A stretch of 64,000 bases of DNA from NCBI GenBank assembly GCA_903869595.1, contig CAIPZV010000008.1, positions 1 to 64,000 on the forward strand, read 5' to 3'. The DNA is from an uncultured beta proteobacterium (GTDB lineage Bacteria > Pseudomonadota > Gammaproteobacteria > Burkholderiales > Burkholderiaceae_C). The notes under the pieces were generated by a model. That model had not been told where the DNA came from and ran no database searches. It saw only the letters and a list, made by a program, of their open reading frames with translations. Made by a program: the position numbers and the translations under genes. Of this stretch, positions 39,565 through 50,710 are shown piece after piece; positions within the stretch are counted from its first letter, which is position 1, and every line of letters begins with the position of its first letter.

Positions 39565-40030
39565 TAGCGGCTTGCTGTAAGTGGTTGATTTGGTTGGAGT
39601 TTAGTCCACACCCCCGCAGGCAGCCCCGCTAGAAGGTCGATGCCGCCTTGCCGCACAGCCCGCAAACCACAGCGCAGACGCGTGTGGTGGCCGGCACGCA
39701 GCAGGGTCAAGCCGACGAATTGAACCACTGAATCGGAATACCCCAAACCCCCAGATCCATTTTTCTGGTGGCGGAATGCAACGAGATGTTTGTGTTGATG
39801 CAACTGATAAACCTGTGCCTGCGGAGCGTTAGCGTTCCGTTTATGGGCGCGCGTCGGCTGTTTGAAACCTTGGCGACAGGCCAAGCGCAACCCCTCGTCA
39901 CCATCCCTGCGCCTATGCTTCGACGCCTTGTGTAGTCGAAGTTCTCCGGCAATTCCTCCACAGTTCAATCCGTTCGTCCAGGCATCGTTTGCCCCATGTG
40001 GGCAGGTGATAACTATTGAAGGACAAACCG
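39565..40030. promoter_or_regulatory. rne leader and rluC-rne divergent promoter region (466 bp)
   Basis: There is no credible gene here. Near the rne side is a perfect 7-bp hairpin, CTTCGAC (39918-39924) with GTCGAAG (39935-39941). Another small hairpin of the form GGAGCG/CGTTCC lies near 39824-39839. E. coli rne has a long structured 5' leader through which RNase E controls its own mRNA; a similar leader is inferred here. I could not place the promoters with confidence. Confidence 0.55.
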
Positions 40031-43000
40031 ATGAAACGGATGCTAATTAACGCAACCCAGGCCGAAGAACGCCGCCTGGCGATTGTGGATGGACAAAAAC
40101 TACTCGACTACGAAATCGAGATCGAAGGGCGCGAACAGCGCAAAGGCAATATTTACAAAGCCGTCGTCACCCGGGTCGAGCCCTCGCTCGAAGCCTGTTT
40201 TGTGGATTACGGCGAAGACCGCCACGGCTTCCTGCCATTCAAAGAAATCTCACGCCAGTACTTCAAAGAAGGCGTGCCGGTTAGCCAGGCGCGCATTCAG
40301 GACGTGATTCGCGAAGGCCAGGAATTGCTGGTCCAGGTGGAAAAAGAAGAGCGCGGCAACAAAGGCGCGGCCCTGACGACCTATGTCTCATTGGCCGGCC
40401 GCTATGTGGTGCTGATGCCCAACAACCCGCGCGGCGGTGGCGTGAGCCGCCGCATCGAGGGCGAAGACCGCTCGGACCTGAAAGAGGCGCTGGACCAACT
40501 CGAATACCCCAACGGCATGAGCATCATCGCCCGCACCGCTGGCATTGGCCGCAGCGCGCCGGAATTGCAGTGGGACTTGAACTACCTGCTCAAGCTCTGG
40601 AACGCCATCGACGGTGCAGCCAAAAGCGGCAAAGGCGCTTTCCTGATTTACCAGGAATCCAGCTTGGTCATCCGCGCTATTCGCGATTACTTCAACCACG
40701 ACATCGGCGACATCCTGATCGACACCGACGATGTGTATGAACAAGCCCAGCAGTTCATGGCTCACGTGATGCCGGAGCACGCCGCCCGTGTCAAGCGCTA
40801 CCGCGACGATGCGCCCTTGTTCAGCCGTTTTCAGATCGAACACCAGATCGAATCGGCCTACGCCCGCACCGTGCAACTGCCCAGCGGCGGCGCCATCGTG
40901 ATCGACCACACCGAAGCGCTGGTCAGCGTGGACGTGAACTCAGCACGCGCCATTAAGGGCGGCGACATCGAAGAAACCGCCACCCGCACCAACTTGGAAG
41001 CCGCTGACGAAGTGGCCCGCCAGATGCGATTGCGTGACTTGGGCGGCCTGATCGTGATCGACTTTATCGACATGGAAGAGAGCCGCAACCGCCGCGAAGT
41101 GGAAAGCCGTTTGCGCGACGCGCTGCGCCAAGACCGCGCCCGCGTGCAGTTTGGCACCATCAGCAAATTCGGTCTGATGGAAATGAGCCGCCAGCGCTTG
41201 CGCCCGGCCCTGTCCGAAGGCGCCTCCATCCCCTGCCCGCGCTGCGGCGGTTCCGGCCATATCCGCGATACCGAATCGAGCGCGCTGCAAATTTTGCGCA
41301 TCATCCAGGAAGAATCGCTCAAGGACAACACGGCTTCAGTGTTGTGCCAAGTGCCCGTCGAAGTGGCCTCCTTCCTGCTCAATGAAAAGCGTACCGAGAT
41401 CGCCAAGATCGAACTCAAACAGCGCATCAATGTGCTGATGGTGCCCAACAAAACGCTGGAAACCCCGAACTACAAGCTCGAGCGCTTGAAGCATGACGAC
41501 CCGCGTCTGGACCACATCGAAGCGAGCTACAAAATGGCCGACACCATCGAGGATCCGACCTCGGTGACGCGCCGCTCGCAAGAGCCGACCAATAAGCAAA
41601 CGCCGGTGATCAAAGGCGTGCTGCCAGACGCGCCCGCGCCCCAGGCCGCACCGCGTGCGGAGGCAGCGCCCAAAGCGGCAGCACCCGCGCGTCCCGCAGC
41701 GGCTGCACCAGCACCCATGGCGCCGCCCGCGCAGCAAGGCTTTTTCTCTTGGGTCAAGAGCTTGTTCTCCTCGGCACCGCCAGCGCCTACCGACGTGAAG
41801 CCGGCCGCACCCAAAGCCGACGAGCGCCGTGATGGCCGCCCACCGCGTGAGGGTGGTCGCGACGGCCAAGGACGTGGCGGACGCGGCGAAGGCCGAGGCG
41901 AGGCCCGCACCGATGGACGTGGCGAAGGTCGCGGTGAAGGTCGTGGAGAAGGACGCAATAGCCGTGGCGGACGCGGCGGACGTGGTGGCGAACGCGGCGG
42001 TGAGCGCGCCGGCCAACGCGAGCGTTTTGATGCCGAAGGAAAACCGATGGCCGCTGGCGACAACGCCCAGGGCGTGGCTGTGGATGCCAACGGCGCCGAG
42101 AGCCCACGCCCCGCACGCGGACGCGGCGGACGCAACAGCGAACGTGGCGAGCGTACCGAGCGCTCTGAAAATGGCGAACGCCAGACGGATCGCAATGGTG
42201 ACCCAGCTGCGCTAGCCGACGCCAACGGCAATGACAACAGAACACGTGAAGCCCGTGAAGGCCGCGAAGGCGGACGCAGCCGCGGAGGCCGTGGCCGTCG
42301 CAATGACCGCGGACCGCGTTTGGATGAAGCCGGTAACCCAATTCCTGTGGCCCCAGGCCAGGACGAAGCCAACGGTCAGTCAACTGCTGACGGTAGCCAG
42401 CGCGAAGGCGCTGACAACCAGGGCAGCAACGGCCGCCGCTCACGCGACCGCTATGGCCGCGAGCGTGGCCCGCGTGGTGGCCGTGAGGCTGGCGCAGAGA
42501 ACCAGGAAGAGCAAACCCCAAGCAACTTCGAGATGCGCCAACCTGAGCGCACCAGCGAAGACGGCGATGCGCCGGTGCGTTCGTACTTCACGCAAGCAGC
42601 GGCTGCACCGGTGAGCGCCCAGGAAACGACACAGGACAGCCATGCGGCAGCGGCCCCCGTGGCGGCGCAAGCCGACGCGGTTCCCCATAGTGCGGCGCAA
42701 GCCGACGCGGTTCCCCATAGTGCGGCGCAAGCCGACGCGATTCCCCATAGTGCGGCGCAGGCTGAGGCCGCTCCTCATAATGCAGCACAAGCCGACGCGG
42801 CTACTCACGCTGCTACGCAGTCCGAAGCTGCTCCACGCGCTGTCGCGCAAAGCCAGGTAACACCGCAGACCGCAGCGCCAGTTGCGAGCGCAGCACCGGT
42901 ACCCGCAGCCCCGGCTGCACCCGCTGTGCCGGCCGTTAGCGTTTTTGTATTGCCAGTTGAAAACCTGGTGACCGTGGCGCAAAGCTCGGGCTTGCAATGG

Positions 43001-43171
43001 GTGAACTCGGATCCGCAAAAAATCGCTGCGGTGAACGCAGCGATTGCAGCAGAGCCCGCACCCGTGCATGTACCGCGCGAGCGTCCTGCGCCTGTGGTGC
43101 TGGAGGATGCACCGCTGGTCTTGGTAGAGACCAAGCGCGACTTAGGCCAGATGCAATTGCCTATCGCCTAA
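40031..43171 (+). CDS. rne: Ribonuclease E
   Basis: This 1046-residue endoribonuclease is central to mRNA decay and rRNA/tRNA processing. It has an S1 domain (about residues 35-120), the DNase-I-like catalytic residues Asp301 (VDVNSARA) and Asp344 (VIDFIDM), and the zinc link CPRCGG (Cys402, Cys405), all at nearly E. coli numbering. After about residue 515 the chain is disordered: Pro/Ala-rich, then a long Arg-Gly-Glu-rich region, then a 10-residue tandem repeat (880-939). I use ATG 40031; an in-frame TTG at 40016 is rejected because homology begins with [10 protein letters not shown]. No canonical enolase-binding segment was recognised. Confidence 0.96.
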   Translation: MKRMLINATQAEERRLAIVDGQKLLDYEIEIEGREQRKGNIYKAVVTRVEPSLEACFVDYGEDRHGFLPFKEISRQYFKEGVPVSQARIQDVIREGQELLVQVEKEERGNKGAALTTYVSLAGRYVVLMPNNPRGGGVSRRIEGEDRSDLKEALDQLEYPNGMSIIARTAGIGRSAPELQWDLNYLLKLWNAIDGAAKSGKGAFLIYQESSLVIRAIRDYFNHDIGDILIDTDDVYEQAQQFMAHVMPEHAARVKRYRDDAPLFSRFQIEHQIESAYARTVQLPSGGAIVIDHTEALVSVDVNSARAIKGGDIEETATRTNLEAADEVARQMRLRDLGGLIVIDFIDMEESRNRREVESRLRDALRQDRARVQFGTISKFGLMEMSRQRLRPALSEGASIPCPRCGGSGHIRDTESSALQILRIIQEESLKDNTASVLCQVPVEVASFLLNEKRTEIAKIELKQRINVLMVPNKTLETPNYKLERLKHDDPRLDHIEASYKMADTIEDPTSVTRRSQEPTNKQTPVIKGVLPDAPAPQAAPRAEAAPKAAAPARPAAAAPAPMAPPAQQGFFSWVKSLFSSAPPAPTDVKPAAPKADERRDGRPPREGGRDGQGRGGRGEGRGEARTDGRGEGRGEGRGEGRNSRGGRGGRGGERGGERAGQRERFDAEGKPMAAGDNAQGVAVDANGAESPRPARGRGGRNSERGERTERSENGERQTDRNGDPAALADANGNDNRTREAREGREGGRSRGGRGRRNDRGPRLDEAGNPIPVAPGQDEANGQSTADGSQREGADNQGSNGRRSRDRYGRERGPRGGREAGAENQEEQTPSNFEMRQPERTSEDGDAPVRSYFTQAAAAPVSAQETTQDSHAAAAPVAAQADAVPHSAAQADAVPHSAAQADAIPHSAAQAEAAPHNAAQADAATHAATQSEAAPRAVAQSQVTPQTAAPVASAAPVPAAPAAPAVPAVSVFVLPVENLVTVAQSSGLQWVNSDPQKIAAVNAAIAAEPAPVHVPRERPAPVVLEDAPLVLVETKRDLGQMQLPIA
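42668..42847 (+). repeat. 30-bp tandem repeats inside rne
   Basis: Six in-frame copies of a 30-bp unit encode [14 protein letters not shown] decapeptides. The first three copies are almost identical at the DNA level, the later three diverge ([30 protein letters not shown]). The gradient suggests recent expansion at the left end by slippage or unequal exchange. Confidence 0.9.
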
Positions 43172-43205
43172 AGCGCGGCAGCAGGGCAGCCTAGGCTGCT
43201 ACAAG

Positions 43206-43237
43206 AAATAAAGGGCACTTCGGTGCCCTTTATTTTT
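43206..43237 (+). terminator. Intrinsic terminator of rne
   Basis: A perfect 13-bp stem (AAATAAAGGGCAC with GTGCCCTTTATTT) closes a TTCG tetraloop at 43219-43222 and is followed by T. It lies 35 bp after the rne stop. It is symmetric enough to act on both strands, and so could also serve the convergent hemY transcript. Confidence 0.93.
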
Positions 43238-43300
43238 GGGTAGGGAGCATGTGGGAAACCTGAGATTCTTCCGTGCGCGATCACGGGGCCAAAGAAAGCA

Positions 43301-43328
43301 AGTCGTTGCGAGGGAAGCGAAGCAATCC
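43301..43328 (+). repeat. REP-like intergenic element (single arm)
   Basis: The 28-bp stretch resembles the common dispersed motif CGTCATTGCGAG, then GCGAAGCAATCC, with substitutions. A related element with both arms is at 62577-62668. Only one arm is clear here, in the gap between convergent rne and hemY. Confidence 0.5.
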
Positions 43329-43397
43329 GAGACTTAGCGCAAGGGCGACAAACCGTCACTCATGCATGGGCTGCCGCATCGCCGGCGGACAATGCAG

Positions 43398-44633
43398 TTA
43401 GTCGTTGCGCTGCGCCAGCGAAGCCAGTATGCGTTGGGCGTCGCTTTTGATCTCCGGGTTGGGGGTGGTGGCTATGCATTGGCGCAGCAAATGCTGGGCT
43501 TTGCCCCACAAACTCAGGCGCACGCACATCACGGCGGCCAGGTATTGCAAGAGCGGGTCGCGCGGCTGGGCGCGCTGGGCGGCCTCGATGCGCGACACCC
43601 ATTTGACATCGGGCGCGTCGTGCTGGGCCAGCAAGCCCGTTTCCAGCGCGCGCACCAATCGCATGCGCTGCAAGGAGCTCAAGGCCTTGGCGTCCTGCAC
43701 CATGCGCTCCCACACCGGCAGCAGCCATTGGCGCGATTGCGCCGCGTCGCCGCCCTTGGCCAGCCAATGCTTGGCCATACCCAAGGCCACGTCGGGCAAG
43801 TTACGCTCTTCGTCGTCCAGGAAATCCCAGGCCGTCGCAATCTGGCTGGTGTCCTGACCGGCGTACAACAATTCCAGCGCCAGCGCCTGTGAAATGCTGG
43901 CACCGCTGCTGGCCGACACCGCGCGGTGCTTAACCAGTAATCGCACCGTCTCCAAGGCCACCGCGTTCTCGCCCTGCATACGCGCCACTCGAAAACGCAG
44001 ACGCAGCGCCACGGTGCGCCGCGCCGCGCCTTGGGGCAAGCGCTCCAACCACTGCGCGGCAGCCGGTGCGTCATGGTCGTCCAGCGCCCAGCGCGCCGCA
44101 CGCATGTAAAAGCCTTCCTGCGTAGCGCTGACTTCGGGGTTGTTCAATAACTCGGTGGCCTGCTGAAAATGCTGGTCGCGCAAACTTTGGTCTTGCACCG
44201 CATGCGCGCTTTCGGCAGCGACCAAATGCAAGATAGCCTGGATACGCAAACTGCGGCCTTGCGATTCATCTTTGGCATCCGGGCGGGTATGCATGGCCAG
44301 CGCGTATTGCGCCGCTTTGCGCGCACGCACAAAACGACCCGCCACCAAATGCGCCAGTGCATCCACCAGCGAGCTTTGCACCAAACGCTCTTTTTGCTGC
44401 AAACGCCAGCGCCGGGCCTGACCAGGAATGCCAGCAAAAGCGTCTAGTGTGCCCAGCGCCAAATGCAGCACCACAAACAGCGCCAGCAAAGCCAGCAGCA
44501 CTAGGTTGAGCGACAAGTCCACCCGGTAGGGCGGCCAGAACAAAGTCACAGTGCCAGGGTTGCCAGCGGCAAACAAAGCGCTGCCAACGGCAATGCCGAA
44601 CAAAGCCAGCAGCCACAAAACAGCGCGTACCAC
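43398..44633 (-). CDS. hemY: HemY-like membrane protein with TPR repeats
   Basis: This is a 411-residue protein of the gammaproteobacterial/betaproteobacterial HemY_N family, linked by synteny to haem synthesis but not to be confused with protoporphyrinogen oxidase of the same name. Two membrane helices (about residues 2-22 and 38-58) are followed by a TPR-rich helical domain. The start is GTG at 44633, two bases after the hemX stop codon, because a longer in-frame form starting at 44768 lies wholly inside hemX coding sequence. Its biochemical role is unknown; assembly of a haem-synthesis complex has been suggested. Confidence 0.87.
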   Translation of the reverse strand: MVRAVLWLLALFGIAVGSALFAAGNPGTVTLFWPPYRVDLSLNLVLLALLALFVVLHLALGTLDAFAGIPGQARRWRLQQKERLVQSSLVDALAHLVAGRFVRARKAAQYALAMHTRPDAKDESQGRSLRIQAILHLVAAESAHAVQDQSLRDQHFQQATELLNNPEVSATQEGFYMRAARWALDDHDAPAAAQWLERLPQGAARRTVALRLRFRVARMQGENAVALETVRLLVKHRAVSASSGASISQALALELLYAGQDTSQIATAWDFLDDEERNLPDVALGMAKHWLAKGGDAAQSRQWLLPVWERMVQDAKALSSLQRMRLVRALETGLLAQHDAPDVKWVSRIEAAQRAQPRDPLLQYLAAVMCVRLSLWGKAQHLLRQCIATTPNPEIKSDAQRILASLAQRND

Positions 44634-44634
44634 C

Positions 44635-45684
44635 TTAACGCCCCGCTGCCGCTGTAGAGAGCGCCGCCAGCGTTTCGTCCACACGGGGCACGTCCAAGGT
44701 GCGCATCTTGGTTTGCACTTGCTGCAAGAGCGCAGCGGCGGTTTGGGTTTTGCGCGACTGCGGCGCAAAGTAACGCGTCAGGCTTTCGGCAGCAGCCGCC
44801 ACATCGCCGCGAGCCGGACTGATCTGGCGCGCCATTAGCCCTAAGCGCGCGTTGAGGATGCGCAGCTTGAAATTTTCGCGTACAAAAAATGATTGTTCGG
44901 GTGATAAGAGCGCGGCCTCCGGCTCGTTGATTTTGCTCACGCGCACCAAGCTTTTGGCTTCATCGCGCAACACCGCCAAAACGCGCAACCACCAGTCGCC
45001 CACCGCTTCCTTGGGTTTGCGGGCCAGCGTGTCGGGCGGTGGCGCTTGGCCAACGGCATTAGCCAGCGGTAATTCATCGGCGAGCAAAACCAATTCGTCT
45101 AGTTGCAACAGCAGCGCCGGTGTGTCCGAAAGCGGTGTGTTTTGCACGCGCGCTATGTCGCGGGCAATAGCGCGTTGCAGCGGAGCGAGGCGCGGTTGCG
45201 CCGCACGGCCCAGGCGCAAGTCGGCCATCTTCAGCGCCGACACCAAAGGCTCAATGCTGCCGGTCAGTTGCGCTTGCTGCTGCGCCAGGCGCACCGCTGC
45301 CTCAATATCCACTACAAGGTTCTCGTCGCGCGAGCGCGAGAGGCTTTGAATCAGTTCTTCCACCTGTGCGCGCTGTAGCGACACTTCGGTGAGTTTGGCA
45401 TCGGTGACGGCCAGCTTAGCGGCGGTCTCCATCGCCAAATCGCGCGCTTGGTGGGCGCTGGTTTTGGCATCGGTGCTTTGACCGACGGCATCGGCACTTT
45501 GGCGTGCCAAGTTTTCTTGCATGGCTTGCACTTTTTGCCACAAGAGCACGCACGCCCCAAGAGCCACCACGGCAATCAATGCACTCAGGTAGAGCCACCA
45601 TACAGGCTTATCCAAGGAGGTAAATGGCGGGGGTGCAGGCGCTGCCGGGTCGGTTGGAGGTGCTTCGTCGGCGGCGCTGGTCAT
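44635..45684 (-). CDS. hemX: HemX-like membrane protein
   Basis: This 349-residue protein of the HemX/uroporphyrin-III C-methyltransferase-like family has no methyltransferase motif. It has a Pro/Ala-rich cytoplasmic N-terminus (about 25 residues), one membrane helix (about 29-50), then a long periplasmic coiled coil and a helical domain. ATG 45684 overlaps the hemD stop by four bases; an in-frame start eight codons upstream is less likely. In some bacteria hemX is fused to hemD, which underlines the functional link. Confidence 0.88.
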   Translation of the reverse strand: MTSAADEAPPTDPAAPAPPPFTSLDKPVWWLYLSALIAVVALGACVLLWQKVQAMQENLARQSADAVGQSTDAKTSAHQARDLAMETAAKLAVTDAKLTEVSLQRAQVEELIQSLSRSRDENLVVDIEAAVRLAQQQAQLTGSIEPLVSALKMADLRLGRAAQPRLAPLQRAIARDIARVQNTPLSDTPALLLQLDELVLLADELPLANAVGQAPPPDTLARKPKEAVGDWWLRVLAVLRDEAKSLVRVSKINEPEAALLSPEQSFFVRENFKLRILNARLGLMARQISPARGDVAAAAESLTRYFAPQSRKTQTAAALLQQVQTKMRTLDVPRVDETLAALSTAAAGR

Positions 45685-46508
45685 GCCAGCGATTCTATCG
45701 ACGCGCACAGGGCGGCCAGGCCCGGCTTAGCTAGCGCCACCTTGCCAAAACCGGCTAGCCGCGCTGCTTGTGCAATGCGTGTATGCGTGGCTACCGCTTT
45801 GGCCCCGGCCCAAGTTTGACCAGGGAATGCCGACAGTAAATTGCCCAGCGCTTCGGCGCTGCTCCACACCCATACGTCCTGGCCTTGCAACGACTGCATC
45901 ACGAGGGCACGCTGGTCCGCAGTCCACTGCGGCGGTCTGCGCGCGTAAGCCACCACATAGTCGACTTGCGCCCCGCGCCCCTGTAACTGGACGGCCAGCC
46001 AGTCGCGCCCTTGACCGCTGCCGCTTGCAGGCGCTCGGCCATCGGCGGCCTCGGAGGCCTTGTCGCCCCGCACGATCAGGATGCGCGTACCGACCCCAAT
46101 TTGCGCTTCCACCTGCAACCACAAGGCTTCAGAGTCCAGACTTTGTGCGGTAGGCGCGGGCATGTCAATCTGGTTGGCGGGTACGCCTTGTGCCAGCAAA
46201 GCCGCACGGCTACCGGGCCCGGTCACCCAGGCGCGCGGCGCCTTGCTTCCCGAAGTCCACGGACTTGCTACATCGGTAGGCCTTGCCGCAAAAAAATGGC
46301 TGGCCGCATTGCTGCTGACAAACATCAGGGCGTCGTACGCGCCCAAGTCTTTCCAAGCCTGTGCGAGCTGCGACCGGTCCGGCACGGCCACGATTTCAAT
46401 CATCGGGAGCGCTACTGCCTCTATGCCATTGCGCTGAATTTGTGCTGCCCAGGCATCTGCCTCTTGGCCCGGCCGGGTCACGATGGCGCGCAAGGTGGAT
46501 TGCGTCAT
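45681..46508 (-). CDS. hemD: Uroporphyrinogen-III synthase
   Basis: This 275-residue enzyme closes and inverts ring D of hydroxymethylbilane. Sequence conservation in the family is low, but the N-terminal [13 protein letters not shown] and the [12 protein letters not shown] segment near residue 65 fit, and the position between hemC and hemX is decisive. It overlaps both neighbours by four bases. Confidence 0.92.
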   Translation of the reverse strand: MTQSTLRAIVTRPGQEADAWAAQIQRNGIEAVALPMIEIVAVPDRSQLAQAWKDLGAYDALMFVSSNAASHFFAARPTDVASPWTSGSKAPRAWVTGPGSRAALLAQGVPANQIDMPAPTAQSLDSEALWLQVEAQIGVGTRILIVRGDKASEAADGRAPASGSGQGRDWLAVQLQGRGAQVDYVVAYARRPPQWTADQRALVMQSLQGQDVWVWSSAEALGNLLSAFPGQTWAGAKAVATHTRIAQAARLAGFGKVALAKPGLAALCASIESLA

Positions 46509-47419
46509 AGACGCGCGTTTTTCGCCACGCCGGCCTGCAGCGCCTGCGCCACTTGCGTGCCCAGTGCTTCGGCCTCATCCAGCGTGTGCACCGCCGCTTG
46601 GCCGTTCACTTGCACCAAGGGCTGCGCGCCTTCCGGGTCGCCCCAAGCGGCATGCAGTTCCAGGGTATCGCCTGCAAAGGTGGCGTGTGCGGCTAGCGGC
46701 ATGGAGCAACTGCCGCCCATCAAGCGGCTGACCATGCGCTCGGCCGACACCGCCAAAAACGTGGGCCTATGCAGCAAATGGGACAGCGCCTGCGCCACGT
46801 CCTCGCGGCCACTGGGGATTTCGATGCCCAGCGCGCCCTGCCCGGCGGCGGGCAGCATGTACGAAGGCGCAAACACTTGCGCGATGCGCGAGGCCAGTCC
46901 CAGACGCTTGAGCCCAGCAGCAGCCAGAATGATGCCGTCGTACAAGCCTTCATCGAGTTTGCGCAAGCGGGTATCCAGGTTGCCGCGCAAGGGCTCAATT
47001 TTCAGGTCCGGGCGGATGGCGCGCAGCAAGGCCACGCGGCGCAGACTGGAGGTGCCGACCACCGCACCTTGCGGCAAGGCGTCAATGGATGCATATTTGT
47101 TGGACACCCAGGCATCGCGCGGGTCTTCGCGCTCCATCACGCAGGCCAGCGCAAAGCCGGGTGGTAATTCCATGGGCACGTCTTTGAGCGAATGCACCGC
47201 CAGATCGGCGCGGCCTTCTTCGAGTGCGGTTTCGAGTTCTTTGACAAACAGGCCTTTACCACCCACTTTGCTTAACGACCGGTCCAAAATCTGATCGCCT
47301 TTGGTCGTCATGCCCAAAAGGCTCACTTGGTGGCCTTGGGATTGCAAAAGCGCTTGTACGTGCTCGGCCTGCCACATGGCTAAACGGCTCTCGCGGGTGG
47401 CAATAGTGAAGTGTTGCAA
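46505..47419 (-). CDS. hemC: Hydroxymethylbilane synthase (porphobilinogen deaminase)
   Basis: This 304-residue enzyme joins four porphobilinogens. The dipyrromethane cofactor attaches to Cys238 in GGSCSMPLA. The N-terminal [16 protein letters not shown], and [10 protein letters not shown] with RDAWVSN further on, are family signatures. It is the first gene of hemC-hemD-hemX-hemY and is divergent from ppc across 171 bp. Confidence 0.97.
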   Translation of the reverse strand: MQHFTIATRESRLAMWQAEHVQALLQSQGHQVSLLGMTTKGDQILDRSLSKVGGKGLFVKELETALEEGRADLAVHSLKDVPMELPPGFALACVMEREDPRDAWVSNKYASIDALPQGAVVGTSSLRRVALLRAIRPDLKIEPLRGNLDTRLRKLDEGLYDGIILAAAGLKRLGLASRIAQVFAPSYMLPAAGQGALGIEIPSGREDVAQALSHLLHRPTFLAVSAERMVSRLMGGSCSMPLAAHATFAGDTLELHAAWGDPEGAQPLVQVNGQAAVHTLDEAEALGTQVAQALQAGVAKNARL

Positions 47420-47590
47420 AGTCGTAACCTATTGGTAAACAATGTATGCGGCAAACGCCGTATGGGATGCTAGCATGGGCTGTGGCATGCTTTATGCCCA
47501 GTAGCGCTATATAGCCCTTACCAGCCCGGCGCAGCCCACCCGCATGGACCCTATCCCCAGGCCCCGCCTCTTTATTACCGACCGATCCGC

Positions 47591-50422
47591 ATGCCCGCCA
47601 CACCCACCATCGCCAGCCAGCGCAAAAACAGCGAACGCCCACTACTGGAAGACATCCGCCTGCTGGGGCGCATTTTGGGTGACATCATCCGGGAGCACGA
47701 TGGCGTGCAGGCCTTTGAATTGGTGGAGCAAGTGCGCCGCTTGTCGGTGGCCTTTCGGCGCGATGCCGACCACGCCGCCGACAAGGCCCTGAAAAAACTG
47801 CTCAAACGCCTGGACGCCGCGCAGACCGTCAGCGTCATCCGCGCCTTCACCTACTTCAGCCACTTGGCCAATCTGGCCGAAGACCGGCACCAGATCCGCC
47901 GCCACGCGATCCATGACAGGGCGGGCGAGCTGCAAGAAGGCAGCTTGGAAGTGGCACTGGCACGCCTGCGCGAAGGCGGCATCGGCGCCAAAGCCGTGGC
48001 GCAAAGCCTGGCGCAAAGCTTTATCTCGCCGGTGCTCACCGCCCACCCGACCGAGGTGCAACGCAAAAGTATTTTGGATGCCGAGCGCGCCATCGCCCAA
48101 TTGCTGGCCGCGCGCGAGGACATCAAGCGCCTGGGCACCGACGCCAGCGGCCACACCGATGCCCTGGCCCTGCGCGAACTGGCTGCCAACGAAGCCCAGA
48201 TGCGCGCCCGCGTGATGCAGCTCTGGCAAACCCGGCTGCTGCGCAGCAGCAAGCTCAGCGTGGCCGATGAAATCGAAAACGCGCTGAGCTATTACGAAAG
48301 CACGTTTTTGCGTGAAATTCCCAAGCTGTATGCCAACATGGAACACATGTTGGGCCAGCGTGTGCCGCACACGTTTTTGCGCATGGGCCAATGGATTGGC
48401 GGCGACCGCGATGGCAACCCCAATGTCAGCGCCCAAACCCTGGACTACGCGCTGCGCCGTCAAAGCGAAGTGGCGCTTCGCCATTACCTGACCGAAGTGC
48501 ATAACTTGGGGGGTGAGTTGTCACTATCTGCCACCCTGACGCAATGCAGCCCGGATATGCAAGCCCTGGCCGAGCGCAGCCCGGACCACAACCCGCACCG
48601 CCGTGACGAGCCCTACCGCCGCGCGCTGATAGGCATATATGCGCGCCTGGCTGCGACCTTGCAGCAACTGACCGGCACCGAAGCCACACTCCACGCCGTC
48701 GCCCCGCAAAACGCCTACACCCAGCCCCAAGAGTTTGTGCAGGATTTGCGCACCATCGAAGCCTCGCTGCTGAGCAACCACGCCGGCGCCCTGAGCGCGC
48801 AGCGTCTGCACCCGCTGATCCGCGCTGTCGAAGTATTTGGCTTTCACCTAGCCACCGTCGATTTGCGCCAAAGCTCTGACAAGCACGAAGAAGTGGTAGC
48901 CGAACTGCTGCGCGTGGCGCGGGTGCAAGCCAACTACAGCGCATTGCCCGAAGCCGATAAGCGCAGCCTGCTGCTAGGCCTGTTGCAAGACGCGCGTTCG
49001 CTGCAAGTGCAAGGCGCAGCCTACTCGGCGCACGCCCAGGCCGAACAAGCGATTTTTGCTATGGCGCGGGTCATGCGCGAACGCTTTGGCACAGAGGCCA
49101 TCCGCCACTACATCATCAGCCACACCGAAAGCGTGAGCGATTTGCTGGAAGTTTTGCTGCTGCAAAAAGAGGCCGGCCTGCTGCGCGGCACCTTGGACTT
49201 GGATGCCGTGTGCGATTTGATCGTGGTGCCTTTGTTTGAAACCATCGAAGACTTGCGCAATGCCGCGCCCATCATGCGCGCGTTCTACGCGCTGCCCGGC
49301 GTGGCCGCGCTGGTGCAGCGCAGCGGTGGCGAGCAAGACATCATGCTGGGCTATTCGGACAGCAACAAAGACGGCGGCATCTTCACCAGCAACTGGGAGC
49401 TCTACCGCGCCGAAATCGCGCTGGTGGAAGTGTTTGACGAACTGAGCGCCAGCGGACACCCCACGCGCCTACGCATGTTCCACGGGCGCGGCGGCACTGT
49501 GGGGCGCGGCGGTGGCCCGAGCTACCAGGCCATCCTGGCACAACCGCCGGGCACGGTACGCGGGCAAATACGCCTGACTGAACAAGGCGAAGTGATTGGC
49601 TCCAAATATGCCAACCCCGAAATCGGCCGACGCAACCTGGAAACCCTGGTCGCCGCCACCCTGGAAGCCACGCTCTTGCAAGCGACCAAACCGGCCAGCA
49701 AAGCGTTTTTAGCCGCCGCAAACGAACTGTCTGCCTACAGCATGGCGGCCTACCGCGCCTTGGTGTATGAAACACCGGGTTTTGCCGACTATTTTTTCAG
49801 CGCTACGCCGCTGCGCGAAATCACCGAACTCAACATTGGCTCGCGCCCCGCATCGCGCAAAGCCACGCAAGCGATTGAAGACCTGCGCGCCATCCCCTGG
49901 GGCTTTAGCTGGGGCCAATGCCGCCTGACGCTGCCCGGCTGGTTTGGCTTTGGCTCGGCGGTGCATAGGTTTATCCACGGCGCAGACGACGAAAACAGTG
50001 CGGCGCTTGCCAAAGAGCGCACCGCCTTGCTGCAAAAAATGCAGCGCCAATGGCCCTTCTTCCAGACCCTGCTGTCGAATATGGACATGGTGATCGCTAA
50101 AAGCGATATGGCCCTGGCTGCGCGCTACAGCGAACTGGTGGACGACGCGCGCCTGCGTCGCAAAATATTTGGTGCGATCGAGCAGGAATGGCATCGCACC
50201 GCCGACGCGCTGAGCCTGATCACCGGCCACAAGCAACGCCTGGCCGCCAACCCCAGCCTGCAACGCTCCATCCACCACCGCTTCCCCTACATCGACCCGC
50301 TGCACCACCTGCAAGTCGAACTGGTACGCCGCTACCGCGCCGGCCAAAGCGACGAGCGCGTGCAGCGCGGTATCCACATCTCGATTAACGGGATTGCGGC
50401 GGGTTTGAGGAATACCGGTTAA
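47591..50422 (+). CDS. ppc: Phosphoenolpyruvate carboxylase
   Basis: This 943-residue homotetrameric anaplerotic enzyme makes oxaloacetate from PEP and bicarbonate. The catalytic His152 lies in [23 protein letters not shown] and the [14 protein letters not shown] loop are intact, and the C-terminus ends with the usual NTG. It is divergent from the hemC operon; the 171-bp gap holds both promoters. Its stop overlaps the stop end of the convergent antitoxin gene by four bases. Confidence 0.97.
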   Translation: MPATPTIASQRKNSERPLLEDIRLLGRILGDIIREHDGVQAFELVEQVRRLSVAFRRDADHAADKALKKLLKRLDAAQTVSVIRAFTYFSHLANLAEDRHQIRRHAIHDRAGELQEGSLEVALARLREGGIGAKAVAQSLAQSFISPVLTAHPTEVQRKSILDAERAIAQLLAAREDIKRLGTDASGHTDALALRELAANEAQMRARVMQLWQTRLLRSSKLSVADEIENALSYYESTFLREIPKLYANMEHMLGQRVPHTFLRMGQWIGGDRDGNPNVSAQTLDYALRRQSEVALRHYLTEVHNLGGELSLSATLTQCSPDMQALAERSPDHNPHRRDEPYRRALIGIYARLAATLQQLTGTEATLHAVAPQNAYTQPQEFVQDLRTIEASLLSNHAGALSAQRLHPLIRAVEVFGFHLATVDLRQSSDKHEEVVAELLRVARVQANYSALPEADKRSLLLGLLQDARSLQVQGAAYSAHAQAEQAIFAMARVMRERFGTEAIRHYIISHTESVSDLLEVLLLQKEAGLLRGTLDLDAVCDLIVVPLFETIEDLRNAAPIMRAFYALPGVAALVQRSGGEQDIMLGYSDSNKDGGIFTSNWELYRAEIALVEVFDELSASGHPTRLRMFHGRGGTVGRGGGPSYQAILAQPPGTVRGQIRLTEQGEVIGSKYANPEIGRRNLETLVAATLEATLLQATKPASKAFLAAANELSAYSMAAYRALVYETPGFADYFFSATPLREITELNIGSRPASRKATQAIEDLRAIPWGFSWGQCRLTLPGWFGFGSAVHRFIHGADDENSAALAKERTALLQKMQRQWPFFQTLLSNMDMVIAKSDMALAARYSELVDDARLRRKIFGAIEQEWHRTADALSLITGHKQRLAANPSLQRSIHHRFPYIDPLHHLQVELVRRYRAGQSDERVQRGIHISINGIAAGLRNTG

Positions 50423-50706
50423 GTGCCTGGCGGCGGATTAAGCGCAGTTTCCGCCAGGCGGCCCGTGGCGTATTTATGTAAGACACTGGCAATGAGCGTT
50501 TGGTAGGGCATGCCTTCCTGCAAGGCCTTGACCTGGATATCGCGCAAGTCGCCCGCCGATAAGCGGATATTGATGCGCTGGTCTTTGATCGCCGTTGCCC
50601 GCGCCGCCGCGCGAATGCGCGCCAACTCGTCTTTGGTGGCTACCGGTTTCAATGCACCGGCCTCGAACGCGGCCAAAACCTCTTTTTCGTATTTGTCCAG
50701 TTTCAT
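50419..50706 (-). CDS. CopG/BrnA-like antitoxin
   Basis: This 95-residue protein has a basic N-terminal half and a pattern [20 protein letters not shown] near residues 43-62, typical of a ribbon-helix-helix DNA-binding unit followed by helices. It is probably the antitoxin for the BrnT-like gene just upstream (four bases apart). Toxin-first order is usual for brnTA-type modules, whose antitoxin represses the shared promoter. The 3' end overlaps convergent ppc by four bases. Confidence 0.75.
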   Translation of the reverse strand: MKLDKYEKEVLAAFEAGALKPVATKDELARIRAAARATAIKDQRINIRLSAGDLRDIQVKALQEGMPYQTLIASVLHKYATGRLAETALNPPPGT

Positions 50707-50710
50707 CGTG

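Noticed and set aside
39565..40030. Short frames in the rluC-rne gap as small genes
   Set aside because: None has a ribosome site, signal peptide or familiar pattern; a long rne leader explains the gap better.
40016..40030. TTG starts 5 codons upstream of rne and 1 codon upstream of lepA (25789)
   Set aside because: In both cases the nearby ATG begins exactly where family similarity starts.
41527..42521. Minus-strand frames rich in Pro, Arg and Ser opposite the RNase E tail
   Set aside because: They are the reverse complement of a low-complexity Arg-Gly-rich coding segment.
42668..42847. Regular repeats that might be read as a CRISPR-like array
   Set aside because: The units are contiguous, in frame with rne and have no spacers; they are a coding tandem repeat.
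46011..47294. 427-codon plus-strand frame antisense to hemD and hemC
   Set aside because: It is Ser/Arg/Ala-rich and lacks structure; hemC and hemD motifs are intact.
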